DNA of 64,000 nucleotides from Streptomyces sp. NBC_00459 (GTDB lineage Bacteria; Actinomycetota; Actinomycetes; Streptomycetales; Streptomycetaceae), in assembly GCF_036013955.1 (NCBI RefSeq), contig NZ_CP107903.1:3100001-3164000 (forward strand). The letters run 5' to 3'. Positions within the stretch are counted from its first letter, which is position 1. Every line of letters starts with the position of its first letter. The notes beneath the pieces were generated by a model, which had not been told where the DNA came from, did not search any database, and saw nothing but the letters and a program-made list of their open reading frames with translations. Positions 48,615 through 58,329 of the stretch are shown in pieces. The position numbers were made by a program, and so were the translations under genes.

Positions 48615-49388
48615 TCAAGTCGTGCTCTCGGGACGGGGTTTCTTCTGCCAGGGGTAGACGGGCTGCTGGACCGGCGGCGTGATGGCCGGCCGGGTCTGTT
48701 CGGCGGCCCGGCGCGCGTCGGGGTTGTCCGGCCAGGTCTGCTGCGCCGCGGCGCCGTCGGCGACCGGGGCCTCGGGCCACGGCGGCGGAGCGGGCGTGGC
48801 AGTGGGAGTCGGCTCGGGTGTCGTCGCCGCAGGTGAGGGCTCCACCGTCGTCCAGTGCCGCAGGGCGCCCGCCTCGACGTCTATCTGAGTCCTCAGGGCG
48901 TCCAGGTCGTCGTCCGCGAAACGGGTCGCCCGGTCCCGGGCCGCCCAGCGAAGCGAGTCGGCCGCGTGCGTGATCTGGTCGGTGCGCTCGCGCAGGGCGG
49001 GCAGTCGCGCGACGAGCGTCGCCCGGTCGGGCTCGGACTCCAGGCGCTTCAGTTCGGCGTCCAGCTCGTGGCCGTGCGCGCTGAGCCGCTCGAAGAGGCC
49101 GAGGGACTCCTTGAGGGACTCGTCCTCGCCCACGCCCGCGTGCAGCGCGTCCTGCGTGGCACGCATCGACGTACGAAGCTTGAGTCTGAGCTGGGCCAGC
49201 TCGCTGGCCGGGCCCGGCTGGGCGTAGGTCTTGGCGCGCAGCGTGGTGTCCTCGACCGTGCGGCGGGCCTGCGAGATCGTCCGGTCGACGCCTCTCTTGG
49301 CGGCGCCGACGACCTTCACGGTCGCGTACACGCCCAGCACCACGAACAGCAGGAAGAGCAGGGCGACAACTGCGACAGCGGCTTCCAC
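48615..49388 (-). CDS. Membrane-anchored coiled-coil protein of unknown function
   Basis: 257 residues from the GTG at 49388, chosen for the AGGAGGAG ribosome site 4 nt upstream. One N-terminal membrane helix (AAVAVVALLFLLFVVLGVYA), then an amphipathic, charge-rich region at about 25-180 with heptad-like Leu/Ala spacing consistent with coiled coil (ELAQLRLKLRTSMRATQ, LDAELKRLESEPDRATL). The C-terminal 75 residues are a Pro/Thr/Ala-rich disordered tail ending in charged residues. No enzymatic motif. It is conserved in style among actinobacterial envelope-associated proteins; I cannot assign a function. Confidence 0.8.
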   Translation of the reverse strand: MEAAVAVVALLFLLFVVLGVYATVKVVGAAKRGVDRTISQARRTVEDTTLRAKTYAQPGPASELAQLRLKLRTSMRATQDALHAGVGEDESLKESLGLFERLSAHGHELDAELKRLESEPDRATLVARLPALRERTDQITHAADSLRWAARDRATRFADDDLDALRTQIDVEAGALRHWTTVEPSPAATTPEPTPTATPAPPPWPEAPVADGAAAQQTWPDNPDARRAAEQTRPAITPPVQQPVYPWQKKPRPESTT

Positions 49389-49446
49389 GACGCTCCTCCT
49401 CCTACCGGTCGCGGCCTTCGAGCCGCTCTTCAACGGTAAACGCAAA

Positions 49447-49485
49447 GGGCAGGCCCGGAGTTCCAGAAGAACCCCGAACCTGCCC
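49447..49485 (-). terminator. leuS terminator
   Basis: Inverted repeat GGGCAGG/CCTGCCC with an additional GTTC/GAAC inner pairing, about 108 nt downstream of the leuS stop and upstream of the coiled-coil gene. Confidence 0.5.
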
Positions 49486-49592
49486 GTAGGGGACTACCCC
49501 GAGCAGCCCGGCGGACCGCCCACGCCCACACCTGCTACGACACCCGTGCCGGCGCCAGTGCCTGTGCCCGCACCGGCGTCCGTGAGCCGGCC

Positions 49593-52472
<2,880 letters not shown>

Positions 52473-52522
52473 GGTCCTCAAAGCTCCATCGATCGTCTCT
52501 GCCAGCGGCTGGAAATGAAAAA

Positions 52523-52542
52523 TCCCCTCGCACAGGAGGGGA
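52523..52542 (-). terminator. Attenuator terminator in the leuS leader
   Basis: On the minus strand a 7-bp stem TCCCCTC/GAGGGGA with a 6-nt loop, whose 3' arm runs directly into a run of five T. It is a textbook Rho-independent terminator, unusual for Streptomyces, placed 50 nt before the leuS start, so it can only act on leuS leader transcripts. Confidence 0.8.
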
Positions 52543-52543
52543 C

Positions 52544-52596
52544 GCCGCGCCGATGCCGACCACGATTCGTCAGTGGTCGGGACTGATCAGCGCGGC
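52544..52596 (-). promoter_or_regulatory. Paired segments of the leuS leader RNA
   Basis: Two further helices are possible on the minus strand: a perfect 8-bp hairpin CCGACCAC/GTGGTCGG (52556-52563 with 52573-52580), and an enclosing 7-bp helix GCCGCGC/GCGCGGC (52590-52596 with 52544-52550) that pairs the end of the leader frame with the bases just before the terminator. A ribosome translating or stalled on the leader frame would disrupt the enclosing helix, a plausible switch. Confidence 0.5.
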
Positions 52597-52625
52597 TCAC
52601 TAAGCAGAAGGCGTACGGCACGCAT
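52587..52625 (-). CDS. leuS leader peptide (12 residues, three Leu in a row)
   Basis: The minus-strand frame ATG CGT GCC GTA CGC CTT CTG CTT AGT GAG then CCG CGC TGA encodes MRAVRLLLSEPR. Three consecutive Leu codons, two of them CTT, a rare Leu codon in high-G+C Streptomyces, precede a hairpin and a T-tailed terminator upstream of leuS. This fits ribosome-mediated attenuation: with scarce Leu-tRNA the ribosome stalls and the terminator is avoided. No ribosome site is visible; a TACCCT -10-like hexamer 6 nt before the ATG suggests a leaderless transcript starting at or near the A of ATG. Confidence 0.65.
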   Translation of the reverse strand: MRAVRLLLSEPR

Positions 52626-52961
52626 GGCGTCAGGGTACCGCAGCCGTCGAGCGGACCGCGACGGAGTTCCGCCGCTCGCGGCACCGCGTGCCACACCCGG
52701 GAAGAGTCCCGGAAGTCCCCACAGGACCCCCACACGACACACTCACGGCCCCCTCGGACCTCAGGGGGAAACGTGAATCGCCACACAGCAAAACCTGAAC
52801 CAGGTTCAAAAATTACTTCGCGTAACAACCCCTATGGGACATCACAACGGCCTCACAGCCCTTTGGTAACAACGCAATAACTCAAACCTCGTACTCCTCG
52901 GTATGTCTCGACTTAGAGTTCGACGCGGGACCGCCTTCCCGAACCACTCGGAGTTGCCCCC

Positions 52962-54260
52962 ATGAACCCTCGTAGTAACAGTTCGCTTCCCGGGACCGGC
53001 CGTTCGGCCTCCGGGATGGCGACCGCTGCCATGCTGCTGCTCATCCCCGTGGTCGTGCTGGTCGGAGGTGACGCGGTCCAGGACTTCCTCAACTTCGGCG
53101 CCGGCGTGCTGTCACTGGTCGCCCTCTCCTGCTCCGTGATCTGGGGCCTGGTCGCGACCGACCGGGTCTTCCTGAACACCCGTCAGCGGCTGATCGCACA
53201 GGCCGTGCACCGGACGACCGCCGTCTCCTCGGTCGCCTTCCTGCTGCTGCACGTCTCGGTCAAGCTGGCCCTCGACCACGTCACACTGATCGCCGCGCTG
53301 ATCCCCTTCAGCCTCGGCGTCAGCGGCACCTCAGGTCTCATCGGCATGGGCTCCATGGCCGGCCTGCTCATGATCTTCACGGCCGTCACCGGCGCGCTGC
53401 GCAGCCGGTTCGCCTCCCCGGCTCCGGTCGCCGCGCGCTGGCGGGCGATGCACATGCTGGCCTACCCGGCCTGGTGCTTCGCGCTGATCCACGGCCTGTA
53501 CGCGGGCCGCCAGGCGAAGCCCGTCTTCACGATCATGTACGGCCTGTGCCTGGCCGCGGTCATCGCGGCCCTGGCGCTGCGCTCGGCGCCCCGCCCCTTC
53601 AAGCGCAGGGTGGCCGCCCAGATCATGGCGATCCTGGGCTCCCAGGAGCGACCGGGTCGCGAGGGCCTGGACGCGAGCCGGGCACGCCTCGGGGAGTCCA
53701 CCCTGCCGGGCTACGAGAACCAGTCCGCGGGCAGGCCCGCGCGCGGGGACTCCGGGATCCCCCCGCAGCGCAGCGCGCCCTCCGCGTCGCCGCTCTACGA
53801 CGTTCCGGCCAGCCGCACCATGACCCCCGAACCCGCGCAGGACGGGTTCGCGGCGGCCTACCGTGCCGTGACACCGCCGCGCACGCAGGACTCGTACATG
53901 GACCAGACCGCGCGCATGGACATCCAGTCCACCGAGGCGATGCCGCGGATGGACGGCAGCACGTCGGGCAGCTGGCCGATCCCGTCCCCGCCGCCCGTGG
54001 GCGAGGCGCCCGTGTCGGCGTACGACCCGATGGCCGACACCGGATACAACATCCCGACCTATGGCAATCCGGGCACCGCCGCGTACGGCACGAGTGATAT
54101 GTACAACACCGGTGAGTCGAATGCCGCCTATGGCACGTACAACGCGAACGACACGTACAACAGCGGTCCCGCCACTGATACAAACCCCGGTGCGCCCTAC
54201 GACTTCGACGCACCGGGCTCGGGCGAACCTTGGAACGCGCCTTCCGGAGGCTTTAAGTGA
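52962..54260 (+). CDS. Ferric reductase-like diheme b membrane protein with disordered tail
   Basis: 432 residues. Six hydrophobic helices lie between about 20 and 215. Two helices carry paired histidines at heme-binding spacing: VHRTTAVSSVAFLLLHV (H-x13-H) and MHMLAYPAWCFALIHG (H-x12-H), the pattern of ferric reductase/NOX-type transmembrane domains binding two b hemes. The remaining ~215 residues are Pro/Ser/Thr/Tyr/Gly rich and predicted disordered, with a late Asn/Thr/Tyr-rich segment. The ATG at 52962 follows GGAG. The stop overlaps the GTG start of the NuoF-ferredoxin gene by 4 nt, so the two are coupled and probably form one electron-transfer complex. Confidence 0.85.
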   Translation: MNPRSNSSLPGTGRSASGMATAAMLLLIPVVVLVGGDAVQDFLNFGAGVLSLVALSCSVIWGLVATDRVFLNTRQRLIAQAVHRTTAVSSVAFLLLHVSVKLALDHVTLIAALIPFSLGVSGTSGLIGMGSMAGLLMIFTAVTGALRSRFASPAPVAARWRAMHMLAYPAWCFALIHGLYAGRQAKPVFTIMYGLCLAAVIAALALRSAPRPFKRRVAAQIMAILGSQERPGREGLDASRARLGESTLPGYENQSAGRPARGDSGIPPQRSAPSASPLYDVPASRTMTPEPAQDGFAAAYRAVTPPRTQDSYMDQTARMDIQSTEAMPRMDGSTSGSWPIPSPPPVGEAPVSAYDPMADTGYNIPTYGNPGTAAYGTSDMYNTGESNAAYGTYNANDTYNSGPATDTNPGAPYDFDAPGSGEPWNAPSGGFK

Positions 54261-55876
54261 ACGAGGCTCTGCCCGACGTACCCGAAGTCCGCGTGGTCGG
54301 GCTTCCCCAGCTCACGTCGGGTTTCGACCTTGTCGAACGACTGGACCTGCCCATGCACCTCAAGGTGCATGGACCGCTCGAACCGATGGGCGGCGAGCAG
54401 CTCGCGCAGCTCGCCGAACGTATTTCACTGAAGGGCCGCGGCGGCGCGGGCTTCCCTTTCCACAAGAAGCTGCGGTCGGTCGCCGAGACGGCGATCCGCC
54501 GCGGTGTGCGGCCGGTCGTCGTCGTCAACGCGAGCGAGGACGAGCCCGCCTGCCGCAAGGACACGGTGCTCGTCAACCGTGCCCCGCACCTCATCCTGGA
54601 CGGCGCTCTGCTGTGCGCGGAGGCCATGGGCGCCCGCACCCTCGTCATCGGGGTGACACGTGAATCCACCCAGCGTTCCATGGAGGCGGCTCTCGCCGAG
54701 CGTGGCCTCAACAACGGCCGCCGATCGGCCCTCCGCGCGCGCGTGCAGCGCAATCCGATCCGGATGGTCACCGGCGCCGCGGCCTCACTGATCCGTTCCA
54801 TCGACGGCGGCCCGGCGATCCCGCCCGGCCGCAAGATCAGCGCCTCACAGAGCGGCGTCGGCGGCGCACCCACCCTGCTGTCCAACGCCGAGACATACGC
54901 CCAACTGGCGATCGCCGCCCGCATCGGGGCCGAGCGCTACTGCAACACCGGCCTGTACGACGAGCCGGGCACCGTCATGCTCACGGTCTCCGGCGCTGTC
55001 GCCCGCCCCATGGTGATCGAGGTGCCGACGGGTGTGCCGCTGCGGTACGTCCTGCAGCTGGCCGGCGCCCCGCCGGTCCCGCAGGGTGTGCTGACCGGCG
55101 GCTACCACGGCAAGTGGATCGACGCGGCGACGGTCAACGAGGCGATCGTCTCCCGCAACTCCCTGGACGCGGTGGGCGGCGCACTCGGCGCCGGCGCGAT
55201 CCTGCCGATCAGCCAGGACACCTGCCCGCTGGGCGAGTCGCTGCGCGTGGCCCAGTGGCTGGCCGAGGAGAGCGCCGGTCAGTGCGGCCCCTGCTACCTC
55301 GGTCTGCCCGCCGCGGCGCGCGGTATGGCGGACATCCTCAACGGCGGCGGGCCGGCCGCCCTCGAAGCCGTCAAGCAGGTCGCCAAGTCCGTGAAACGGC
55401 GCGGCGCGTGCTCGCACCCGGACGGCTCGGCGATGTTCCTGGAATCGACCATCAAGGCGTTCACGGACGACCTCGCCGCCCACGTCCTCGGAAACGGCTG
55501 CGGAAGGCCCGTAGAAGGCGTTCTGCCGCTCTTCGAGGGCGGCCAGACGCCCACGGGCATCCCGGGCGGCCAGGGGGAGGAGGAGAGCGGCCCCAGCCGC
55601 CAGAAGATCTACGTCGACTGGACCCTCTGCCGCGGTCACGGCCTGTGCGCCGACATCCTCCCGGAGGTCTTCGAACTGGGCGCCGACGGCTTCCCGACCG
55701 TCGCGCAGGCGAAGGTGCCCCGGTACGCGGAGGCGAAAGCACTGCGCGCGGTGCGCCGCTGCCCGGCGCTGGCGCTGCGCCTAGAGGAGGACACCAAGGC
55801 ATCGGCCCCCGACCGCCTGCCGGTCCTGTCCCAGCGCGGCGGCCGGGGCCGCCGCGCCCTCGGCAGCGGTCGCTGA
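54257..55876 (+). CDS. NuoF-like flavoprotein fused to a ferredoxin domain
   Basis: 539 residues. The N-terminal 440 residues follow NuoF/HoxF-type 51-kDa subunits: SLKGRGGAGFPFHKK (NADH/FMN binding), VVVVNASEDEPACRKDT, an SLBB-like segment, and ESAGQCGPCYLGLP with a later CSHPDGS, supplying Cys-x2-Cys plus a distal Cys for a 4Fe-4S cluster (the canonical third Cys spacing is altered). The C-terminal 85 residues form a bacterial-type ferredoxin with WTLCRGHGLCADILPEVFEL and RRCPALALRL (C-x5-C ... C-P), as in 3Fe-4S/4Fe-4S P450-type ferredoxins. Start GTG at 54257. It likely moves electrons between NAD(P)H and the b-type membrane partner; direction unknown. Confidence 0.88.
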   Translation: MNEALPDVPEVRVVGLPQLTSGFDLVERLDLPMHLKVHGPLEPMGGEQLAQLAERISLKGRGGAGFPFHKKLRSVAETAIRRGVRPVVVVNASEDEPACRKDTVLVNRAPHLILDGALLCAEAMGARTLVIGVTRESTQRSMEAALAERGLNNGRRSALRARVQRNPIRMVTGAAASLIRSIDGGPAIPPGRKISASQSGVGGAPTLLSNAETYAQLAIAARIGAERYCNTGLYDEPGTVMLTVSGAVARPMVIEVPTGVPLRYVLQLAGAPPVPQGVLTGGYHGKWIDAATVNEAIVSRNSLDAVGGALGAGAILPISQDTCPLGESLRVAQWLAEESAGQCGPCYLGLPAAARGMADILNGGGPAALEAVKQVAKSVKRRGACSHPDGSAMFLESTIKAFTDDLAAHVLGNGCGRPVEGVLPLFEGGQTPTGIPGGQGEEESGPSRQKIYVDWTLCRGHGLCADILPEVFELGADGFPTVAQAKVPRYAEAKALRAVRRCPALALRLEEDTKASAPDRLPVLSQRGGRGRRALGSGR

Positions 55877-55894
55877 GACACGCGAGAACGACCA

Positions 55895-55929
55895 CGGCGG
55901 GCCACTCGGATCGATCGAGTGGCCCGCCG
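55895..55929 (+). terminator. Terminator of the redox module
   Basis: Perfect 14-bp inverted repeat CGGCGGGCCACTCG / CGAGTGGCCCGCCG with a 7-nt loop, 18 nt after the fusion gene stop. Confidence 0.75.
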
Positions 55930-55980
55930 TCCGCGTTCCCCGTACGTGTGTCCTCCGCAGGCGGCTTCCCTCGCACAACG

Positions 55981-56019
55981 TCGAAGGCGGGCCATCCTGT
56001 TCGGATGACCCGCCTTCGA
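55981..56019 (-). terminator. Terminator of the downstream tRNA-Ala gene
   Basis: TCGAAGGCGGG/CCCGCCTTCGA 11-bp stem continued by CATCC/GGATG after one mismatch, with a 5-nt loop. It ends 6 nt after the tRNA 3' end and faces the convergent terminator of the redox genes. Confidence 0.7.
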
Positions 56020-56025
56020 CTTCTG

Positions 56026-56098
56026 TGGAGCTAAGGAGAATTGAACTCCTGACCTCCTGCATGCCATGCAGGCGCTCTACCAACTGAGCTATAGCCCC
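56026..56098 (-). tRNA. tRNA-Ala (GGC)
   Basis: 73 nt read on the minus strand. Acceptor arm GGGGCTA/TAGCTCC, D-arm with AGCTCAGTTGGTAGAGC, anticodon loop ATGGCAT within stem CCTGC/GCAGG, giving anticodon GGC (codons GCC, GCU), T-arm with AGGAG-TTCAATT-CTCCT. The 3' CCA is not encoded in full. Identical in sequence to the copy at 56896-56968. Confidence 0.97.
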
Positions 56099-56196
56099 GC
56101 GCGTTCCACCGGGTTTCCCCGGCGGCGACGCCAACATTACCGGTCCCCCGGTGCAGCACCAAATCGTTTCCGTCCGCCCCAGCAGGGGTACCGGGG

Positions 56197-56430
56197 TCAG
56201 GCCGTGACGAACGAGTAGAACCGTTTGAGAGTGCAGTGCTCTTCGAGGAGCCGACCGTAGATCGGCTCGCCCTCCAGCTCACGATAGGTCTCGATCGGGT
56301 CGCCTTTTATGATCAGCGCCCGCGCGCATTCCTCGCACCAGTACTGGTAGTCATGGTTCACCGGCTCCATGTCACGGACAATGGGCGTACCACTGCCGCA
56401 CCAGTCGCATTTCCTCCTGTGTGCACCCAT
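56197..56430 (-). CDS. Small zinc-ribbon protein
   Basis: 77 residues. Two cysteine pairs, CDWCGSG (about 8-11) and YWCEECARAL (about 32-35), form a Cys-x2-Cys / Cys-x2-Cys zinc ribbon. The rest is charged and helical (GDPIETYRELEGEPIYGRLLEEH). The ATG at 56430 has GGAGC 6 nt upstream. It starts 3 nt after the stop of the 57-residue zinc-ribbon gene, so the two form an operon. Function unknown; small zinc ribbons of this kind often bind nucleic acid or RNA polymerase. Confidence 0.75.
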   Translation of the reverse strand: MGAHRRKCDWCGSGTPIVRDMEPVNHDYQYWCEECARALIIKGDPIETYRELEGEPIYGRLLEEHCTLKRFYSFVTA

Positions 56431-56433
56431 CGA

Positions 56434-56607
56434 TCAGCTCCAGCTGTGGCCGCAGGCCGTGCACACGTAGGAAACGCCACCGTTGTCACCGAGCACCTGG
56501 GCGACATGGCCGGAACCGCAGGAAGGGCAGCTGAGACGGGTTCTCCTGCCCCGTATGACTGCCGCTTCAGGGAGGTGACCGACCTCCCTGAGGATGCTCG
56601 CAGGCAT
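56434..56607 (-). CDS. 57-residue zinc-ribbon protein
   Basis: A 57-residue frame starting at ATG 56607, with GGGAGGGAG at good distance upstream. The sequence MPASILREVGHLPEAAV leads into a zinc ribbon with LSCPSCGSGHVAQV (Cys-x2-Cys) and YVCTACGHSWS (Cys-x2-Cys) at the very C-terminus; the spacing resembles small TFIIS/Rpb9-like ribbons. It ends 3 nt before the second zinc-ribbon gene. Ribosome site, paired cysteines and tight coupling all support it as real although it is short. Between it and the upstream tRNA (56608-56895) I see no further gene. Confidence 0.75.
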   Translation of the reverse strand: MPASILREVGHLPEAAVIRGRRTRLSCPSCGSGHVAQVLGDNGGVSYVCTACGHSWS

Positions 56608-56840
56608 CGCAACTCCCTCCCGTCGGGCCGCGCCCCCTTCCGGCCGTTTGATTCTGCCACGGACGGACCAATACGGTCAGCGACGCCTTCGTACCAGTCC
56701 GGACACGGCACCCACCGCAGCCGTCGCGGCCAGCGCAAACATGCATGTAAGAAGAGCTTCCGCAGAGGTATACGCCTCCGGGGCCCCAAGTGACTCAAGC
56801 CGGTCCAGGAAGAGTCTGCCGAAGTGGCGGGTGAACGACC

Positions 56841-56872
56841 AGAGCCCCGCTCCCGGAGGGGAGCGAGGCTCT
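56841..56872 (-). terminator. Terminator of the upstream tRNA-Ala gene
   Basis: AGAGCC-C-CGCTCCC / GGGAGCG-A-GGCTCT, 13 paired bases with one mismatch and a 4-nt loop, 24 nt after the tRNA 3' end. Confidence 0.7.
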
Positions 56873-56895
56873 CGTCACACGATGTTCTTGACCTG

Positions 56896-56968
56896 TGGAG
56901 CTAAGGAGAATTGAACTCCTGACCTCCTGCATGCCATGCAGGCGCTCTACCAACTGAGCTATAGCCCC
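56896..56968 (-). tRNA. tRNA-Ala (GGC), second copy
   Basis: Same 73-nt sequence as 56026-56098, with acceptor, D, anticodon (GGC) and T arms intact. The pair lies in direct orientation 870 nt apart; shared sequence extends only a few bases beyond the tRNAs. Confidence 0.97.
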
Positions 56969-57075
56969 TCGCGTTCCGCCCGGACCCGCGGGGCGAACAA
57001 GAAGAACTTTAGCCTGCGACCAGCCGGAAAGTGAAATCCGGGTCCCGGTCCCTGACGGGGTGCGGGGAGGGGCGC

Positions 57076-57750
57076 TCAGTCGTCGTCGCCGAGGACCGGT
57101 TCGGGCAGTGTGCCGGCGTTGTGCTCGAGGAGGCGCCAGCCGCGGGCGCCCTCACCGAGGACGGACCAGCAGCAGTTGGAGAGACCGCCGAGGCTCTCCC
57201 AGTGGTGGGACTCCAGGCCGAGCAGGCGCCCGATGGTGGTCCGGATGGTGCCGCCGTGGCTGACCACCACGAGGGTGCCGTCCTCGGGGAGTTTCTCGGC
57301 GTGCCGCAGCACCACGGGGGCTGCGCGGTCGGCGACCTCGGTCTCCAGTTCGCCGCCACCGCGGCGGACCGGCTCACCGCGCTTCCACGCGGCGTACTCG
57401 TCGCCGTGGCGGGCGATGATCTCCTCGTGCGTCAGCCCTTGCCAGACGCCCGCGTACGTCTCGCGCAGGCCCTCGTCGTGCGCCACCGTGAGGCCGGTGA
57501 GCTCGGCGAGTTCGCGTGCTGTGTGCGCCGCGCGCTGGAGGTCCGAGGCGACGATCGCGTCGGGCTTCAGGGAGGCGAGCAGCCGGGCGGCGCGGCGGGC
57601 CTGCCCGATGCCGGTCTCGGTGAGTTCGACGTCCGTGGTGCCCTGGAAGCGGCGCTCCACGTTCCACGCCGTCTGGCCGTGGCGCCACAGGATGAGGCGA
57701 CGGCCCGGGCCCGGCTTGCGTCGGGCCCCGGCGGGCGCGGGGGCGGTCAC
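57076..57750 (-). CDS. Histidine phosphatase (GpgP-like)
   Basis: 224 residues. The phosphoglycerate mutase/histidine phosphatase signature is LILWRHGQTAWNVERRFQG (about 19-36), with the second His in VVVSHGGTIRTTIGRLLGL and the catalytic Arg/Glu in LRETYAGVWQGLTHEEI. In mycobacteria the gene after rsfS encodes glucosyl-3-phosphoglycerate phosphatase; this gene holds the same place, so that activity or a related sugar-phosphate phosphatase is likely. Its start overlaps the rsfS stop by 4 nt. Confidence 0.85.
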   Translation of the reverse strand: MTAPAPAGARRKPGPGRRLILWRHGQTAWNVERRFQGTTDVELTETGIGQARRAARLLASLKPDAIVASDLQRAAHTARELAELTGLTVAHDEGLRETYAGVWQGLTHEEIIARHGDEYAAWKRGEPVRRGGGELETEVADRAAPVVLRHAEKLPEDGTLVVVSHGGTIRTTIGRLLGLESHHWESLGGLSNCCWSVLGEGARGWRLLEHNAGTLPEPVLGDDD

Positions 57751-58190
57751 CGGAGGCCTCCGAAGTCGGCGGTGTCCTCCTCGGCCCGAAGCTTGGCGTG
57801 CTCGGCGGCCTTGCCGCGGGTGGCCTTGGCGTCGGCGGGCAGCTCCAGCTCGGGGCAGTCCTTCCAGAGCCGCTCCAGGGCGTAGAAGACGCGCTCCTCG
57901 CTGTGCTGGACGTGGACGACGATGTCGACGTAGTCGAGAAGCACCCAGCGGGCCTCCCGGTCGCCCTCGCGGCGGACCGGCTTGGTGCCGAGCTCCTTGC
58001 TGAGCCGCTCCTCGATCTCGTCGACGATCGACTTGACCTGGCGGTCGTTGGGTGCGGAAGCCAGCAGGAAGGCGTCCGTGATCGACAGCACGTCGCTGAC
58101 GTCGTAGGCGATGATGTCGTGCGCGAGCTTGTCGGCAGCCGCCTGCGCGGCGGCGGAGATGAGCTCGATGGAACGGTCAGTGGCGGTCAC
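57747..58190 (-). CDS. rsfS: Ribosomal silencing factor RsfS
   Basis: 147 residues, family length for actinobacteria. Signatures: DIIAYDVSDVLSITDAFLLASAPNDRQVKSIVDEIEE in pieces, REGDREARWVLLDYVDIVVHVQHSEERVFYALERLWKD in pieces. RsfS binds ribosomal protein L14 and blocks subunit joining when nutrients are short. The GTG start at 58190 precedes TATDRSIELI. It is coupled to the GpgP-like gene downstream; the common nadD-rsfS linkage is present, with the LytR_C gene between them. Confidence 0.95.
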   Translation of the reverse strand: MTATDRSIELISAAAQAAADKLAHDIIAYDVSDVLSITDAFLLASAPNDRQVKSIVDEIEERLSKELGTKPVRREGDREARWVLLDYVDIVVHVQHSEERVFYALERLWKDCPELELPADAKATRGKAAEHAKLRAEEDTADFGGLR

Positions 58191-58279
58191 TACAAGGCTT
58201 TCGGTCGGCGGTCGGGAACCCGTGCGGGTTACCCAAGGGTCTCACGGACCGCCGACACCACCCCACGTCATTACCGGAT

Positions 58280-58314
58280 CACACCCCGGGCACCCGCTCC
58301 GGGCCCGGGGTGTG
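58280..58314 (-). terminator. Terminator after the LCP/LytR_C gene
   Basis: Perfect 12-bp stem CACACCCCGGGC / GCCCGGGGTGTG with an 11-nt loop, 15 nt after the gene's stop codon. Confidence 0.75.
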
Positions 58315-58329
58315 CGCTCCGTAGCGCCG

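Noticed and set aside
56026..56968. tRNA-Ala pair as attachment sites of an integrated element
   Set aside because: No integrase, excisionase or phage gene lies between them, only two tiny zinc-ribbon genes, and both tRNAs are whole.
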